Notes: generated by a model from the sequence alone, not told the origin. A DNA stretch of 64,000 bases from Nostoc sp. LEGE 12450 (GCF_015206895.1 NZ_JADEXU010000005.1:36016-100015), one strand, 5' to 3'; positions 8,216 through 17,745 are shown, numbered from the stretch's first letter. Made by a program: numbers and translations.

Positions 8216-9469
8216 TTGAAAGCACTTAATACTTTTGACACCGAACTGCGGCGCAACCTGCTGATTTTATTTACGGCAGGTTTATTATTCTGGTCGAGTT
8301 TGTCTTCGCTCTTACCAACCTTACCGCTTTATATCGATGATGTGGGCGCAAGCAAACAAGAAATTGGGATTGTGATGGGCAGTTTTGCCATTGGTTTATT
8401 GCTATTTCGCCCGATGCTAGGACGGTTAGCCGATGAACGTGGTCGAAAAATTGTCTTGTTGATTGGTACGATAGTAGCTGCGATCGCACCCTTTGGTTAC
8501 TTGGCAACTCAATCAATTGGGCTGTTGATCCTGGTGCGGATTTTTCACGGTATTAGCGTTGCTGCTTTTACAACTGGCTACAGTGCCTTAATCGCAGATT
8601 TAGCTCCCGCAGAAACTCGTGGCGAAATCATTGGTTACATGACCCTAGCAACTCCCCTTGGTTTAGCAATTGGCCCTGCCTTGGGTGGGTATTTAGAAGC
8701 TATAAGTGGTTACGGAATATTATTTCTGGTATCTGCGGAATTGGGTTTTTTCGCTCTCTTGGGAATTGTACAAGTCATAAATCCGCCAGTGCATACACAA
8801 GAGCAAACTGAGGCAGAAAATCGCAATTATTGGCAAATTTTGAGCAGTCCACAGGTGAAAGTTCCAACTATAGTTATGTTGCTGGTTGGTTTGTCTATCG
8901 GTGCTGTACATACCTTTGTCTCGTTGTTCCTCAAATCCAGTCAGGTAGACTTCAATGGCGGACTGTTTTTTACAGCTGCGGCAATTTCTAGTTTTAGTAT
9001 CAGGATATTTGCTGGTAAGGCAAGCGATCGCTTTGGTCGTGGTTTATTTATCACCTTTGGTATTTTTTGTTATGTTTTAGCGTTAATACTGCTGTGGCAA
9101 GCTTACAGCCCGATGGTTTTCTTATTGGCTGCGATCGCTGAAGGTGCTGGTGGTGGTACACTAATCTCGATGATGATCGTGATGATGACAGACCGTTCAC
9201 TGCCAGAAGAACGGGGGCAAATTTTTGCTCTATGCATAGCTGGACTTGACCTAGGAATTGCGATCGCTGCTCCTCTTTTGGGCATCATCGCAGAACAAGT
9301 CGGCTACCGCGATATGTTTGGCTATGGTGCTGCGATTACTTCTGTTGCACTTGTTATCTTCGTCACCCAGTCGAGCAAAAACCTATCCAACTCCCTGCGC
9401 TTTGCACTAGGTCTAGCTCCAGATGTTTATGCCTTGAAAAACTTAAAAGTTAGGAGTGAAGAAATTTAA
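8216..9469 (+). CDS. MFS transporter (12-TM, DHA1-like)
   Basis: The protein has 417 residues and is highly hydrophobic, with about 12 membrane segments. The MFS loop 2-3 signature is present as GRLADERGRKIVLL and repeats in the second half as GKASDRFGRGLFIT. This is typical of drug or metabolite efflux proteins of the DHA1 group; the substrate is unknown. The start is a TTG at 8216, because the next in-frame Met lies after the first membrane helix. A strong Shine-Dalgarno sequence is not visible. Confidence 0.85.
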   Translation: MKALNTFDTELRRNLLILFTAGLLFWSSLSSLLPTLPLYIDDVGASKQEIGIVMGSFAIGLLLFRPMLGRLADERGRKIVLLIGTIVAAIAPFGYLATQSIGLLILVRIFHGISVAAFTTGYSALIADLAPAETRGEIIGYMTLATPLGLAIGPALGGYLEAISGYGILFLVSAELGFFALLGIVQVINPPVHTQEQTEAENRNYWQILSSPQVKVPTIVMLLVGLSIGAVHTFVSLFLKSSQVDFNGGLFFTAAAISSFSIRIFAGKASDRFGRGLFITFGIFCYVLALILLWQAYSPMVFLLAAIAEGAGGGTLISMMIVMMTDRSLPEERGQIFALCIAGLDLGIAIAAPLLGIIAEQVGYRDMFGYGAAITSVALVIFVTQSSKNLSNSLRFALGLAPDVYALKNLKVRSEEI

Positions 9470-9507
9470 TTCCTCACTCCTAACTTTTGACTCTTAGCCT
9501 GATAAAA

Positions 9508-9581
9508 CGGGCGAGGAGGGATTCGAACCCCCGACACCGTGGTCCGTAGCCACGTGCTCTAGTCCACTGAGCTACACGCCC
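9508..9581 (-). tRNA. tRNA-Arg (anticodon ACG)
   Basis: The minus strand folds as a complete tRNA. The acceptor is GGGCGTG/CTCGCCC with one U-U mismatch. The D-arm is GCTC...GAGC, the anticodon stem CGTGG/CCACG with loop CTACGGA, and the T-arm has TTCGAAT. The anticodon is ACG, normally read as ICG by arginine tRNAs. CCA is not encoded. It is divergent from moaC. Confidence 0.95.
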
Positions 9582-9614
9582 TCACCGACAATCTATATTA
9601 ACACTTCTAACTAA

Positions 9615-10145
9615 ATGACGCAAGATAATTTTCTATCTAATTTTGCCAGCTTAACTCATCTAGATCAACACGGACAGGCACAGATGGTAGATGTGTCTGA
9701 TAAAGCACCTACCATACGGCAAGCAGTAGCTGCTGCCAATGTGCGAATGTTGCCAACAACCTTCGCTGCTATTCAAGCCGGAAATGTCCCAAAAGGTGAT
9801 GTGTTAGCAACTGCAAGATTGGCTGGGATTATGGCAGCCAAGCAAACAGCCGCTTTAATTCCTCTATGTCATCCGTTGCCTTTGCAAAAAATAGCGGTCG
9901 AAATTATACCCGATCCGCAACTACCTGGTTATCAAATTCAAGCCACAGTCAAAACTAAAGCTGAAACTGGTGTAGAGATGGAAGCTTTAACTGCTGTTTC
10001 TGTGGCTGCGCTGACTTTATACGATATGGCAAAAGCTTTAGAAAAGTCGATTCAAATTGAATCAATTCGTTTAATAAGCAAGAGTGGCGGGAAATCAGGA
10101 GATTATTTCCCGCCAGAACAAGAACCTAGATTATCTCACCTATAG
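9615..10145 (+). CDS. moaC: Cyclic pyranopterin monophosphate synthase MoaC
   Basis: The protein has 176 residues, the usual MoaC length. It converts the MoaA product to cyclic pyranopterin monophosphate in molybdenum-cofactor synthesis. Family signatures are [16 protein letters not shown] near the N-terminus, the LCHPLPL substrate-site motif, and [20 protein letters not shown] with the catalytic region. The C-terminal [10 protein letters not shown] is also typical. No other mo genes are in the window. Its 3' end overlaps the convergent DUF2795 gene by 20 bases. Confidence 0.95.
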   Translation: MTQDNFLSNFASLTHLDQHGQAQMVDVSDKAPTIRQAVAAANVRMLPTTFAAIQAGNVPKGDVLATARLAGIMAAKQTAALIPLCHPLPLQKIAVEIIPDPQLPGYQIQATVKTKAETGVEMEALTAVSVAALTLYDMAKALEKSIQIESIRLISKSGGKSGDYFPPEQEPRLSHL

Positions 10146-10323
10146 TTTTGTTGAGATCGGCTGGGCTATTAAACTCTTCATCATCTGGCAGTTTCTCTAA
10201 CAGAGAAATAATCTCCTTATCTGCCCCTTGCTTTTTAGCGTGCTTAATTAAGTCTTTCTTTCCAGCAGGGTAGTCAACACCTTTTAAGTGTTTTTGCATT
10301 TCAACTGGGTTTGCCTTAGCCAT
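10126..10323 (-). CDS. DUF2795 family small protein
   Basis: The protein has 65 residues and matches the compact DUF2795 pattern: [24 protein letters not shown], then a ...[18 protein letters not shown] end. It is charged and probably cytosolic. Its function is unknown in the family; a nucleic-acid- or protein-binding role would be a guess. It is convergent with moaC and overlaps that gene's last 20 bases. Confidence 0.85.
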   Translation of the reverse strand: MAKANPVEMQKHLKGVDYPAGKKDLIKHAKKQGADKEIISLLEKLPDDEEFNSPADLNKTIGEII

Positions 10324-10630
10324 TTTTATCCACCTCTAAAGGTTCTTTCCATATTCACTAGTGGATATATTTGCTCCCTCTATCAAACAGATGAATCATT
10401 TTTAACTGAGATAACTTAAAAGGTCATCCACTAGGTTGATGAATTATGTTTGGGGAATGGGGCATTGGGAAGAGGCAGAGGGGCAGAGGAGCAGGGAGCA
10501 GAGGGGAAAGAGGCAATTTTGTATTCTCTCCCCTGCGCCCTACTTCTTCCGGTTGTCAGGGTCTAATAGCAACCACTGCCACAAAAACCTTAGAATAAAT
10601 AGGGTGTATTTAAATCTGTAACAAATATTT
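10324..10630. repeat. Intergenic region with purine-rich repeat
   Basis: A GCAGAGGG/GCAGGGAG-type purine-rich repeat lies at about 10471-10515, a class common between Nostoc genes. No gene or hairpin with a T-run was seen. Confidence 0.5.
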
Positions 10631-10888
10631 ATGCCTCCTCGTTGGCCTCGCAAACCCGATCGCAAAGACCCTGATTATCGTAAGATCGATGACCGGATGA
10701 ACTTTGCCACCCATGTAGCGATCGCTGCTACGATTAACTCTGGCTTGTGGTTTTTCCACATTTTGAAAGGCACTACCTGGGAGTGGCTGCCTTGGGTGAC
10801 TTTAAGTTGGACAGGAATAGTGTTAGCGCATCTGATTTATATTAGTGCGATCGCTAACTACACCGAAACTCCATCAAAATCCACCTGA
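10631..10888 (+). CDS. Small two-transmembrane conserved protein
   Basis: The protein has 85 residues. A basic, proline-rich N-terminus (MPPRWPRKPDRKDPDYRKIDDR) is followed by two hydrophobic helices (about 30-47 and 54-75). This 2TM pattern occurs in conserved cyanobacterial proteins without assigned function. It stands alone, with spacers on both sides. Confidence 0.75.
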   Translation: MPPRWPRKPDRKDPDYRKIDDRMNFATHVAIAATINSGLWFFHILKGTTWEWLPWVTLSWTGIVLAHLIYISAIANYTETPSKST

Positions 10889-11007
10889 AGATGGATTACT
10901 CATGCTAGGGCGATTGTAACCTCTGGTAGTAGGATTAGCCTTTTAATTGAGTGATAATGTAAAAAAGCCTGAGATTTCGCACTTTTTCTTAATGTAGGGT
11001 TATTTTT

Positions 11008-11316
11008 ATGGCTAAGACTAACACCACAGAACTACTGGAAGCCCTAGCAGCTGAAATTGGCGAAAATGTCTACATAGACATTGCCAAATGGCATCTTTAT
11101 CTGTCCAATGCCAAACTGCATACTCTTGTTGCCGAACAACTGTATCCTTTAATTACTTCCAACAGCGTAAATGAAGACCAAGTTTTAAAAGTCTTGGAAT
11201 CGATTTCAGTAAAAATTGGCGGCGGTAGAAGTGAAATTCCTTTAATCGATTTACTGCCACTACAATGCCAGGTTAATTTAGTTGATATTTTGGAAAAATA
11301 TCAACGTGAGTTCTAA
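11008..11316 (+). CDS. DUF3181 family protein
   Basis: The protein has 102 residues. It matches the cyanobacterial DUF3181 pattern (LLEALAAEIGENVYIDIAKWHLYLSNAKLHT...LAEQLYPLI, GGGRSEIPLIDLLP). It is soluble and probably cytosolic; the function is unknown. The family is restricted to cyanobacteria and relatives, which supports the organism call. Confidence 0.88.
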   Translation: MAKTNTTELLEALAAEIGENVYIDIAKWHLYLSNAKLHTLVAEQLYPLITSNSVNEDQVLKVLESISVKIGGGRSEIPLIDLLPLQCQVNLVDILEKYQREF

Positions 11317-11467
11317 TCATTAAAACCCAGATTATCTTAGGTTGACAATTTTATTAATCAGCATTTCCTAATTCGATTTTAGTTGCTGAATTAGGTGTAT
11401 ATTTGCTGTCTCTATTTTATAAAAATTAACTCTACAGATACATACAGATAAATCTCGTGTAATTTCT

Positions 11468-11812
11468 GTGTGGATTTCTGATAAAAATTTCCTTTATCGA
11501 TTAAGGGATATCCGCGTTCAAAATCAGTTTAGATTTGAGCGAGTTTATATTGAAACTCGCTTTGAACTTTCATGCAAACTCATTGAGGCAATTTCTATGC
11601 TTTTACAAGTCAAAGATAGTGGCGAATTAGTCAAGATTGTTGAAATTCAGGAATTACTTGACCCGAATAATGATGTTGTTCATGCAAAAGATCAAGAAGG
11701 TCAAGAAGAACAGCAACCTGAAAGTTTTAAAAAAGAAAATCTCGTTTTTCCTTCAGGTGAAGTTTTACCACGCTGTTGGTTAGATGCCGACTATAGACAC
11801 GACAACGGTTAA
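11468..11812 (+). CDS. Conserved hypothetical protein
   Basis: The protein has 114 residues starting at GTG; the frame is closed by a stop at 11420, and no ATG is available upstream. There is no signal or membrane segment. The C-terminal part is acidic and rich in Gln/Glu (HAKDQEGQEEQQPES), followed by an FPSGEVLPRCWLDADYR tail. I do not recognise the family. A clear hairpin follows the stop codon, supporting a real transcript. Confidence 0.6.
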   Translation: MWISDKNFLYRLRDIRVQNQFRFERVYIETRFELSCKLIEAISMLLQVKDSGELVKIVEIQELLDPNNDVVHAKDQEGQEEQQPESFKKENLVFPSGEVLPRCWLDADYRHDNG

Positions 11813-11819
11813 TTATTAA

Positions 11820-11849
11820 AGTAGGGTAGCACAGCTATCCTACCCTACT
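11820..11849. terminator. Hairpin between convergent genes
   Basis: AGTAGGGTAG / CTACCCTACT form a perfect 10-bp stem with a 10-nt loop. It lies between the convergent genes at 11468-11812 and 11860-12330, so it may serve both directions. Confidence 0.65.
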
Positions 11850-11859
11850 ATGTGCCAGA

Positions 11860-12330
11860 TTATGAGGCAGCTTTTTCTCCTACTGTCACCGTTTCATTCT
11901 GCTGAAATTTCGGGAAAAATGTCTTAGCAATCCAGTCAGTCAAGATATGAGACAGTAATCCCATAGGGCCAGCAAACAAACATAGTGCAAGGGAATGAAT
12001 TGTCCAAATACCTGTTTTTTGCCCTTCCCAATAAATCCAACGGCCGACGAATAAATCCATCACTAAGAAGTGAATCCAACCTGTTGCAGCAGCCGTTTCA
12101 TCTGCAAAGAATGTAGCGATATCAGCTAATTGGGGATTCGATAAAGCTTGGGCATTTTCTGGCGTAATGCTGATGATAAACAAATACAAATATGCACCAG
12201 CTAATAGCACAAAGGGCAAATATGATGACATTATCTGCCGTGTAACTTTCCAGTTTGGCAATAAAATCATCAACGCCCAAAATGGCAAAACGAAAAGGTT
12301 GGCGACGTTAAATAGTTGAGAGATCGTCAT
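11860..12330 (-). CDS. ABA4-like (DUF4281) membrane protein
   Basis: The protein has 156 residues with four predicted membrane helices. The family signature is seen in LFNVANLFVLPFWALMILLPNW, WIHFLVMDLFVGRWIYWEG and LFAGPMGLLSH. Plant ABA4 is needed for neoxanthin formation; the role of the bacterial members is not established, so a carotenoid or photoprotection link is inference. It follows the COG0523 GTPase on the same strand, but a strong hairpin (12411) separates them. Confidence 0.85.
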   Translation of the reverse strand: MTISQLFNVANLFVLPFWALMILLPNWKVTRQIMSSYLPFVLLAGAYLYLFIISITPENAQALSNPQLADIATFFADETAAATGWIHFLVMDLFVGRWIYWEGQKTGIWTIHSLALCLFAGPMGLLSHILTDWIAKTFFPKFQQNETVTVGEKAAS

Positions 12331-12410
12331 ATTTTTGTAAGATGAAGAGTTTTCAGTTATTATTTGTTTTGAATTAACTAATTATTCTTAACTTGTATCT
12401 CTCACGATAT

Positions 12411-12443
12411 AGATCCCCGACTTCTTTAAGAAGTCGGGGATCT
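12411..12443. terminator. Perfect 16-bp hairpin, second copy of the 5351 palindrome
   Basis: AGATCCCCGACTTCTT, one base, then its exact reverse complement. It lies just after the stop codon of the COG0523 GTPase gene and upstream of the ABA4-like gene, so it probably ends GTPase transcription. It is identical to the 5351-5383 hairpin apart from the central base. Confidence 0.65.
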
Positions 12444-12451
12444 GACTATAC

Positions 12452-13492
12452 TTATAAAGCTACAAGTTGAGATTCGATTTCTGAAGATTTCAAATCACGT
12501 CCAATAAAAACTAAGCGGGTTTGCCTAGCTTCTTCGGGTTTCCAGGGGCGATCGTAAAATTTATCAAATCTGGTTCCTACGCCTTGCATCACCAAACGCA
12601 TAGATTTATTTGGCACTGCCACAAAGCCTTTAATCCGGTAAATTTCTTGTTGTTGTGCTAATTTCTCTAACTGCTGTTGCAGCTTTTCTGGATCAAAGGT
12701 ACGATCCAAAACTAAATTAGTTGAAATAATTTCTTCGTCGTGATTGTGGTCTTCTTCGGTATCGTGATGACTAGGACGAGAATCTAAATTGTCTTCAACT
12801 GCGGCTTGGAATCCTAATAATATAGATGCGTCTAGTTGAGAACGATCGCTCTCGACAATCTTCACCACTCTAGGCAACTCTTGCTTAATTAATTCCTCAA
12901 CTCTGGCTTTTGTCTCGGCATCTACCAAGTCAATTTTATTTAACACTACTAAATCTGCACAAGCAAGTTGGTCTTCAAACAGTTCTTGCAAGGGTGTTTC
13001 ATGTTCTAAATTATCATCTGCTTGTCGTTGGGCTGCGATCGCATCTGGATCGCTAGCAAATGTCCCTGCTGCAACCGCTGCACAATCTACCACGGTAATC
13101 ACAGCATCCACAGTGGCGGCGTTACGAATTTCTTGCCAACGAAAAGCCTTCACCAATGGTTTTGGTAAGGCTAAACCAGAAGTTTCAATCAAAATGCAGT
13201 CAATGCTATCTCGCCGCTTGATTAACTCCTGCATCGTCGGATAAAACTCTTCCTGCACGGTGCAGCATAAGCAGCCGTTGGTTAATTCAAAGATATTAGT
13301 GTCGCCCTCACCATCTTCTGGGCAAACTTGACAGGATTTTAATAATTCCCCATCAATACCGAGTTCGCCAAATTCATTGACTAAAACGGCAATGCGACGA
13401 CCTTGGTTGTTTTGTAGCAGGTGGCGAATTAGGCTGGTTTTTCCACTACCTAAGAAGCCTGTAATCACTGTGACAGGAATTTTCGTTGCCAT
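12452..13492 (-). CDS. COG0523 (CobW/P47K/ZNG-type) metal-chaperone GTPase
   Basis: The protein has 346 residues. The P-loop is GFLGSGKTS (residues 12-20). The hallmark CxCC metal site is C74-L-C76-C77 (GCLCCTV), and the G4 motif is NKID. A His/Asp-rich linker (PSHHDTEEDHNHDEE, about 240-255) probably binds metal. The C-terminal CobW_C domain follows. The family inserts or hands over zinc, cobalt or iron to client enzymes. No B12 riboswitch, Zur-like palindrome or client gene is adjacent, so the metal cannot be assigned. Confidence 0.9.
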   Translation of the reverse strand: MATKIPVTVITGFLGSGKTSLIRHLLQNNQGRRIAVLVNEFGELGIDGELLKSCQVCPEDGEGDTNIFELTNGCLCCTVQEEFYPTMQELIKRRDSIDCILIETSGLALPKPLVKAFRWQEIRNAATVDAVITVVDCAAVAAGTFASDPDAIAAQRQADDNLEHETPLQELFEDQLACADLVVLNKIDLVDAETKARVEELIKQELPRVVKIVESDRSQLDASILLGFQAAVEDNLDSRPSHHDTEEDHNHDEEIISTNLVLDRTFDPEKLQQQLEKLAQQQEIYRIKGFVAVPNKSMRLVMQGVGTRFDKFYDRPWKPEEARQTRLVFIGRDLKSSEIESQLVAL

Positions 13493-13599
13493 ATTTTTGC
13501 CTGATTTCCTCAGTATGAGAAGTTTTACGGGTTACAAACTTAAATACTGAGATTAAGCTTGGTTTGAAGATTGACTTAGTTATTTTAAGCTGAAAGTCT

Positions 13600-14835
13600 A
13601 TGGTTAGCCGGAAAATCTTGCCGTTTTTGTTGAGTTTAGGTTTGGTTTTGATTCCTCAAATTACTGTGGCGCAAACGGTAGAGGAGTTGGAACAAAAAGC
13701 GACATCTGCCGAAGAAGTGAAAAATTATCAAGAAGCTGCTAATATTTGGCGGAGTTTGATTGAACGCGATTCCAAAAACAGCTATGCCTACATCAAGCTA
13801 GCAGACATTCTATCTTCCCAAGGCAAGATTGCAGAGACGATTGCTGCTTATCGTCAAGGGTTACAATTAACTCCTGATGCAGCGATTTACCTCAAACTTG
13901 GTAATTTTCTGGTTGAAAAGGGACGAACCGCAGAAGCGATCGCTGCTTTTCGTCAAGCTGTCAAACTCGATGCTAAAAGTGATACAGCTTCCATCATTTT
14001 AGCGATGAATTTGATAGCAATGGGCAATCCAGAAGAAGCAGTAGTGGCTTATCGTCAAGCCATTAAAATCGAGCCTGATGACGATAATTACAACAATTTA
14101 GCCGATACTCTCTTCAAAATAGGCAAACGGGAAGAAGCGATCGCTGCTTACCGAGAAGCCCTAAAAATTAACCCAAAGAGCTATCAAGCATACAGCAGCC
14201 TGGGTGATATTCTCGAATATTCAGAAGCAGTCGCAATCTATCGCCAAGTGAGTAAAAATGACCCAAAAAATGAGGTTTATTACGAAAGGTTAGCTGAACT
14301 TTCATTAAAGCGCGGTTTTGTAAATGAAGCGATCGCAGCCTACCGCCAATTAATTAAAATCGAGCCTGAAGCTTCAAGGTATGTAGAACTTGGTGATGTG
14401 CTGATGACACAAGAAAAACACCAAGAAGCGATCGCTCTTTACCGCCAAGCCGTTGCCGCAAAACCCACTGATTATTATTACAGTAAATTAAATGAAGCAC
14501 TAGCTCAACACGGAAACCTAGATGAAGCCTTGGCAAATTGCCAGAAGGTGGTAAGAATTGGTGAAGGCAGTTATGACACCTGCTCAAATATTAGCTTGCC
14601 ACTTTACAAGCAAAAAGGCTTTCCTGCTGTCATGGAATTTTATCAGCCTTTGGCGAATCTAATACCACGTCGCCAAATGGCAGAACTTTACATCAAACTT
14701 GGCAGAGATATTTCTTATGGTGAATCTGGTGATGGTTCAAAACAAGAGGCGGCAGCAGTTTTTCGAGAAGTGCTGCAAATAGATCCAGAAAACACTGATG
14801 CTCAAGATGCCCTCAAGAACTTAATCGCTTCATAA
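13600..14835 (+). CDS. Exported TPR-repeat protein
   Basis: The protein has 411 residues. An N-terminal signal peptide (KILPFLLSLGLVLIPQITVAQ) is followed by about ten 34-residue TPRs. They share the motif EAIAAYRQA(I/L)KI(E/N)P with small variations (EAVVAYRQAIKIEPD, EAIALYRQAVAAKPT). One repeat around residues 205-220 is shortened. It is likely a periplasmic scaffold; the partner is unknown. It is divergent from the COG0523 gene across a 107-bp spacer. Confidence 0.85.
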   Translation: MVSRKILPFLLSLGLVLIPQITVAQTVEELEQKATSAEEVKNYQEAANIWRSLIERDSKNSYAYIKLADILSSQGKIAETIAAYRQGLQLTPDAAIYLKLGNFLVEKGRTAEAIAAFRQAVKLDAKSDTASIILAMNLIAMGNPEEAVVAYRQAIKIEPDDDNYNNLADTLFKIGKREEAIAAYREALKINPKSYQAYSSLGDILEYSEAVAIYRQVSKNDPKNEVYYERLAELSLKRGFVNEAIAAYRQLIKIEPEASRYVELGDVLMTQEKHQEAIALYRQAVAAKPTDYYYSKLNEALAQHGNLDEALANCQKVVRIGEGSYDTCSNISLPLYKQKGFPAVMEFYQPLANLIPRRQMAELYIKLGRDISYGESGDGSKQEAAAVFREVLQIDPENTDAQDALKNLIAS

Positions 14836-14901
14836 TAAACTATTCAATCTTGTGGAGTGGGCAACATGAGCGCCTTTAGCTTGATGAAAGAATCCCTGTA
14901 A

Positions 14902-16086
14902 CTATGAATAAAAGTTGGGTTTTGGCAGTTCATCATTTAATGCCCACTTTCCGATCTCTTGGATTTTGTAATCTACTGGATCGTGCAGAGTGAACGTGCG
15001 GAGATTACGCCAATAACGGTCAAAGCCATATTTGGCACTAGTAGCGCGTGCGCCCATAACTTCAAATATCCGGTTGGTAATGTCTAAACCAACTTTAGTT
15101 GCGAAGACTTTGGCAGTAGCAACTAAGAGCGCACATTCTGCCCGTTGTTCGGCGGTAAGTGACCATTCCCGCTCCCAAGCTGCTTGTAGTAATTCTCCCG
15201 CCTGCTCAGTAAGATAGACGGCTGCTTGGAGATCAACCCAGATTTTGCCATAGTGCTGAAGGATGTAAGGATCTTGGGTTGCACTCTCTACACCTGATGT
15301 CAGCCAAGGTTTGGTATTAGTGGAAGTATATGTTTTAGCAGCTTCAAATGCTCCCTGTGCAATTCCCAGGTAGATATTAGCAAGATTCAATTGAGTTAAG
15401 CAGGCACGAATAGTATTGAAGGGTTGATTGGCTTTGTCTCTACTACCAAGAATTTCTTCAGGGTATACCAACACATTTTCAAAAGTAACACTACCACTGT
15501 CTGTTTGGCGTTGCCCCATATTATCCCAATCATCATGAACTGTAACGCCTTGCCGTTGGGTGGGAATTACCAGAATATTCAATTCACCAGTTTCTTGATG
15601 AGTGGCAGTAATCGGCAATATATCCGAGTCTTGAGAGCCTGAGCAAAAACTTTTAATGCCGTTGAGACGGAAATAATCATTTTCTAGTGTCAGAGTAGTT
15701 CTTTTATCTAATGGGTTAAGAGCATTGCACCAAAACCAATTGTTGTGAATAGTTTCTGAGTAATATCGCTGTTTTTGCTGTGCTGAACCAAAGATATGAG
15801 GGATTACTACACCTAGATGGTGGTAAGAAAAGACGTGAGCAATAGAGCTATCAACTTTGGCAAATTCGCGGGTAATTTGCAGAACAGTAATCCAGCTTTG
15901 CCCTAAACCACCGTATTCTGTGGGTACGATCAGTTTCAGTAAGTTGCTTTGGCGCAAGCGATCGCGTTCATACTTTGGTGTGCCCCCTTGAGCATCCCGC
16001 TCTACAGCAGTTTGGGCAAATTCTTTTGCTAAAGACTTAGCTAAATCAAGATAATTTTGAGACTCTTTCGTTTCGATTAATTGCAT
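14902..16086 (-). CDS. Acyl-CoA dehydrogenase-fold flavin monooxygenase (DszC/SfnB-like)
   Basis: The protein has 394 residues, of the acyl-CoA dehydrogenase superfamily. Its pattern fits FMNH2-dependent sulfur or nitrogen monooxygenases more than acyl-CoA oxidation: KLIVPTEYGGLGQSW, DNMGQRQTDSGSVTFENVLV and the C-terminal RNLRTFTLHDPVDYK. It would oxygenate an organosulfur compound using reduced flavin from a partner reductase. It lies downstream of the SfnB-like gene and sfnG on the same strand, separated by 339 bp, and belongs to the sulfur-acquisition island. Confidence 0.8.
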   Translation of the reverse strand: MQLIETKESQNYLDLAKSLAKEFAQTAVERDAQGGTPKYERDRLRQSNLLKLIVPTEYGGLGQSWITVLQITREFAKVDSSIAHVFSYHHLGVVIPHIFGSAQQKQRYYSETIHNNWFWCNALNPLDKRTTLTLENDYFRLNGIKSFCSGSQDSDILPITATHQETGELNILVIPTQRQGVTVHDDWDNMGQRQTDSGSVTFENVLVYPEEILGSRDKANQPFNTIRACLTQLNLANIYLGIAQGAFEAAKTYTSTNTKPWLTSGVESATQDPYILQHYGKIWVDLQAAVYLTEQAGELLQAAWEREWSLTAEQRAECALLVATAKVFATKVGLDITNRIFEVMGARATSAKYGFDRYWRNLRTFTLHDPVDYKIQEIGKWALNDELPKPNFYS

Positions 16087-16425
16087 TCTTTACCACTTCT
16101 CCTATAACTTTATTGTGAGAAGTAACTATAAATTTGACTGGAAAACTTTGAATTTAAAATAGTTTTGCATCGTGATGTAAGTCAACTTTGTTCCCACATT
16201 CAGTTGAATAACTTGACCAAAGATGAGTTCAAAAATATAGCTAATGACAGCAATTATAGCAATGAAAAGCAGTCCTTTAAATGGCTGGCTTTTCCAAATG
16301 CTCCGCCTCTAGGTTGGGTTTGCAACGCTCATCGTATCAACTTAAAGAATGTTGGATTTATTAGGGGTAAAGCATTCTGGTAAATGTTAATTCTGAAAGC
16401 TTCACCCCAGTAGAGAATGCTGCAA
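16087..16425. other. Intergenic region, 339 bp
   Basis: It separates the two acyl-CoA-dehydrogenase-like genes. A 72-codon plus-strand frame (16165-16383) has no recognisable features. No repeat or clear terminator was seen, but the length suggests the downstream gene has its own promoter. Confidence 0.4.
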
Positions 16426-17634
16426 TTACAACCAAGGATGGCGCGGGGGATAGACACCATTGAGGAAGTAGTTACCAACAGCGTAGTACTTCCAACGCAC
16501 GGGATCGTGGAGTGTGTGAGCGCGGGCATTTCGCCAGTGGCGATTGTAGTTGAATTCCTCCAATGTGGACTTAGTACCTGCTAGTTCAAACAATTTGTTG
16601 GTAGCTAGTAATGCTGCTTCGGTGGCTAAGGCTTTGGCTTCAGCAACTGCGATCGATGCTTCAACTACCTTGAGTTCTTCTAAACCTGACTCGTTGGCGA
16701 TGTCAAGAAATTCGCCTGCACGACGCAGCAATGCTTCAGAAGCGTGAACCTGAATTTGGACATTGCCTAAGTTGTACAGTGTCAGGGGGTCTTCGTAACC
16801 TTTTTCTAAATTGCTGTCAACCCAAGGGCGAGTATAGTTGCGGACAAAGTGAATGGTGTCACGGACTGCGGCTTTAGCAATTCCCACATCTACGGCGGCT
16901 TGGATGATTTGCGCGATCGCACCCATTGGTGTAGCCCGTTCAAAAGCTAAGTAGTGCGGAATCACGTGTTCTGCCTTAACTTTCACATTTTCAATAATGG
17001 TAGTGCCGCTAGCAGTGGTACGCTGTCCAAAGCTCGTCCAGTCATCAAGTAGGGTTAGTCCTTCGGCATCTCTTTCGACAAATGCCACCACTGTTTTACC
17101 ATCTGGATTACTGGCAATGACAGGAACCCAATGTGCTAGCAATGCCCCAGCAGAGTAGTATTTGCGTCCGTTGAGTACGAAGTCAGATCCATCTGGTGTT
17201 AATTTTGTCTGCACATCGTTCACAGACTTGGTGCCAATTTCCGAGAAGGCGTTACCAAAGCGTTTACCTTGTAGAACCAAATCAAAGAAGAACTTTTTCT
17301 GCTCATCAGTGCCATCCAACCGAACTGCTTCCACCATATAGAGGTGGTTTTGGGGAATTTGACCGAGGCTAGAATCGGCTTCGGAGATGATTTTAATTAC
17401 TTCTGCTAGAGTTGCATTTGATACAAAAGCCCCACCATACTCTTTAGGAACCGTAATTCCCCACAATCCACTTTGGGAGAACTTTTCTACTTCCTCAGCA
17501 GGTAAACGCCGATTTTGGTCACGTTCTGAGTCTCCCTTGGCAAACTCAGCTGCTAATTCGTGAGCGATCGCGATCGCTTCTTTGTCATCCCGAATAATAT
17601 GCGCCTTCTGGTCAGTATTAATTACTGATGTCAT
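16426..17634 (-). CDS. sfnB: SfnB-family sulfur-acquisition oxidoreductase
   Basis: The protein has 402 residues. It matches SfnB flavoproteins of the acyl-CoA dehydrogenase fold: GLWGITVPKEYGGAFVSNATLAEVI, AEADSSLGQIPQNH-type core, GRKYYSAGALLAHWVP, WTSFGQRTTASGTT and RHWRNARAHTLHDPVRWKY. SfnB acts with SfnG-type enzymes in using sulfones and other organosulfur compounds under sulfate limitation; its exact reaction is unsettled. It is 111 bp downstream of sfnG on the same strand and probably in the same operon. Confidence 0.85.
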   Translation of the reverse strand: MTSVINTDQKAHIIRDDKEAIAIAHELAAEFAKGDSERDQNRRLPAEEVEKFSQSGLWGITVPKEYGGAFVSNATLAEVIKIISEADSSLGQIPQNHLYMVEAVRLDGTDEQKKFFFDLVLQGKRFGNAFSEIGTKSVNDVQTKLTPDGSDFVLNGRKYYSAGALLAHWVPVIASNPDGKTVVAFVERDAEGLTLLDDWTSFGQRTTASGTTIIENVKVKAEHVIPHYLAFERATPMGAIAQIIQAAVDVGIAKAAVRDTIHFVRNYTRPWVDSNLEKGYEDPLTLYNLGNVQIQVHASEALLRRAGEFLDIANESGLEELKVVEASIAVAEAKALATEAALLATNKLFELAGTKSTLEEFNYNRHWRNARAHTLHDPVRWKYYAVGNYFLNGVYPPRHPWL

Positions 17635-17745
17635 GGTAAAACTCCTTGATTGTGATTGAGTGACTCATAATCGCCACTCCTATGAGACAACGCGAAATAC
17701 CCATTTGAGGGATGGACATCTTGCCCTTAAACCGAACCCTATGAT

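Noticed and set aside
13493..13599. Cobalamin riboswitch or Zur box upstream of the COG0523 gene
   Set aside because: No B12-box-like sequence and no TGATAAT/ATTATCA-type palindrome is visible in the 107-bp spacer.
16165..16383. 72-codon plus-strand frame between the flavoprotein genes
   Set aside because: No recognisable motifs or RBS; the composition resembles the surrounding non-coding DNA.
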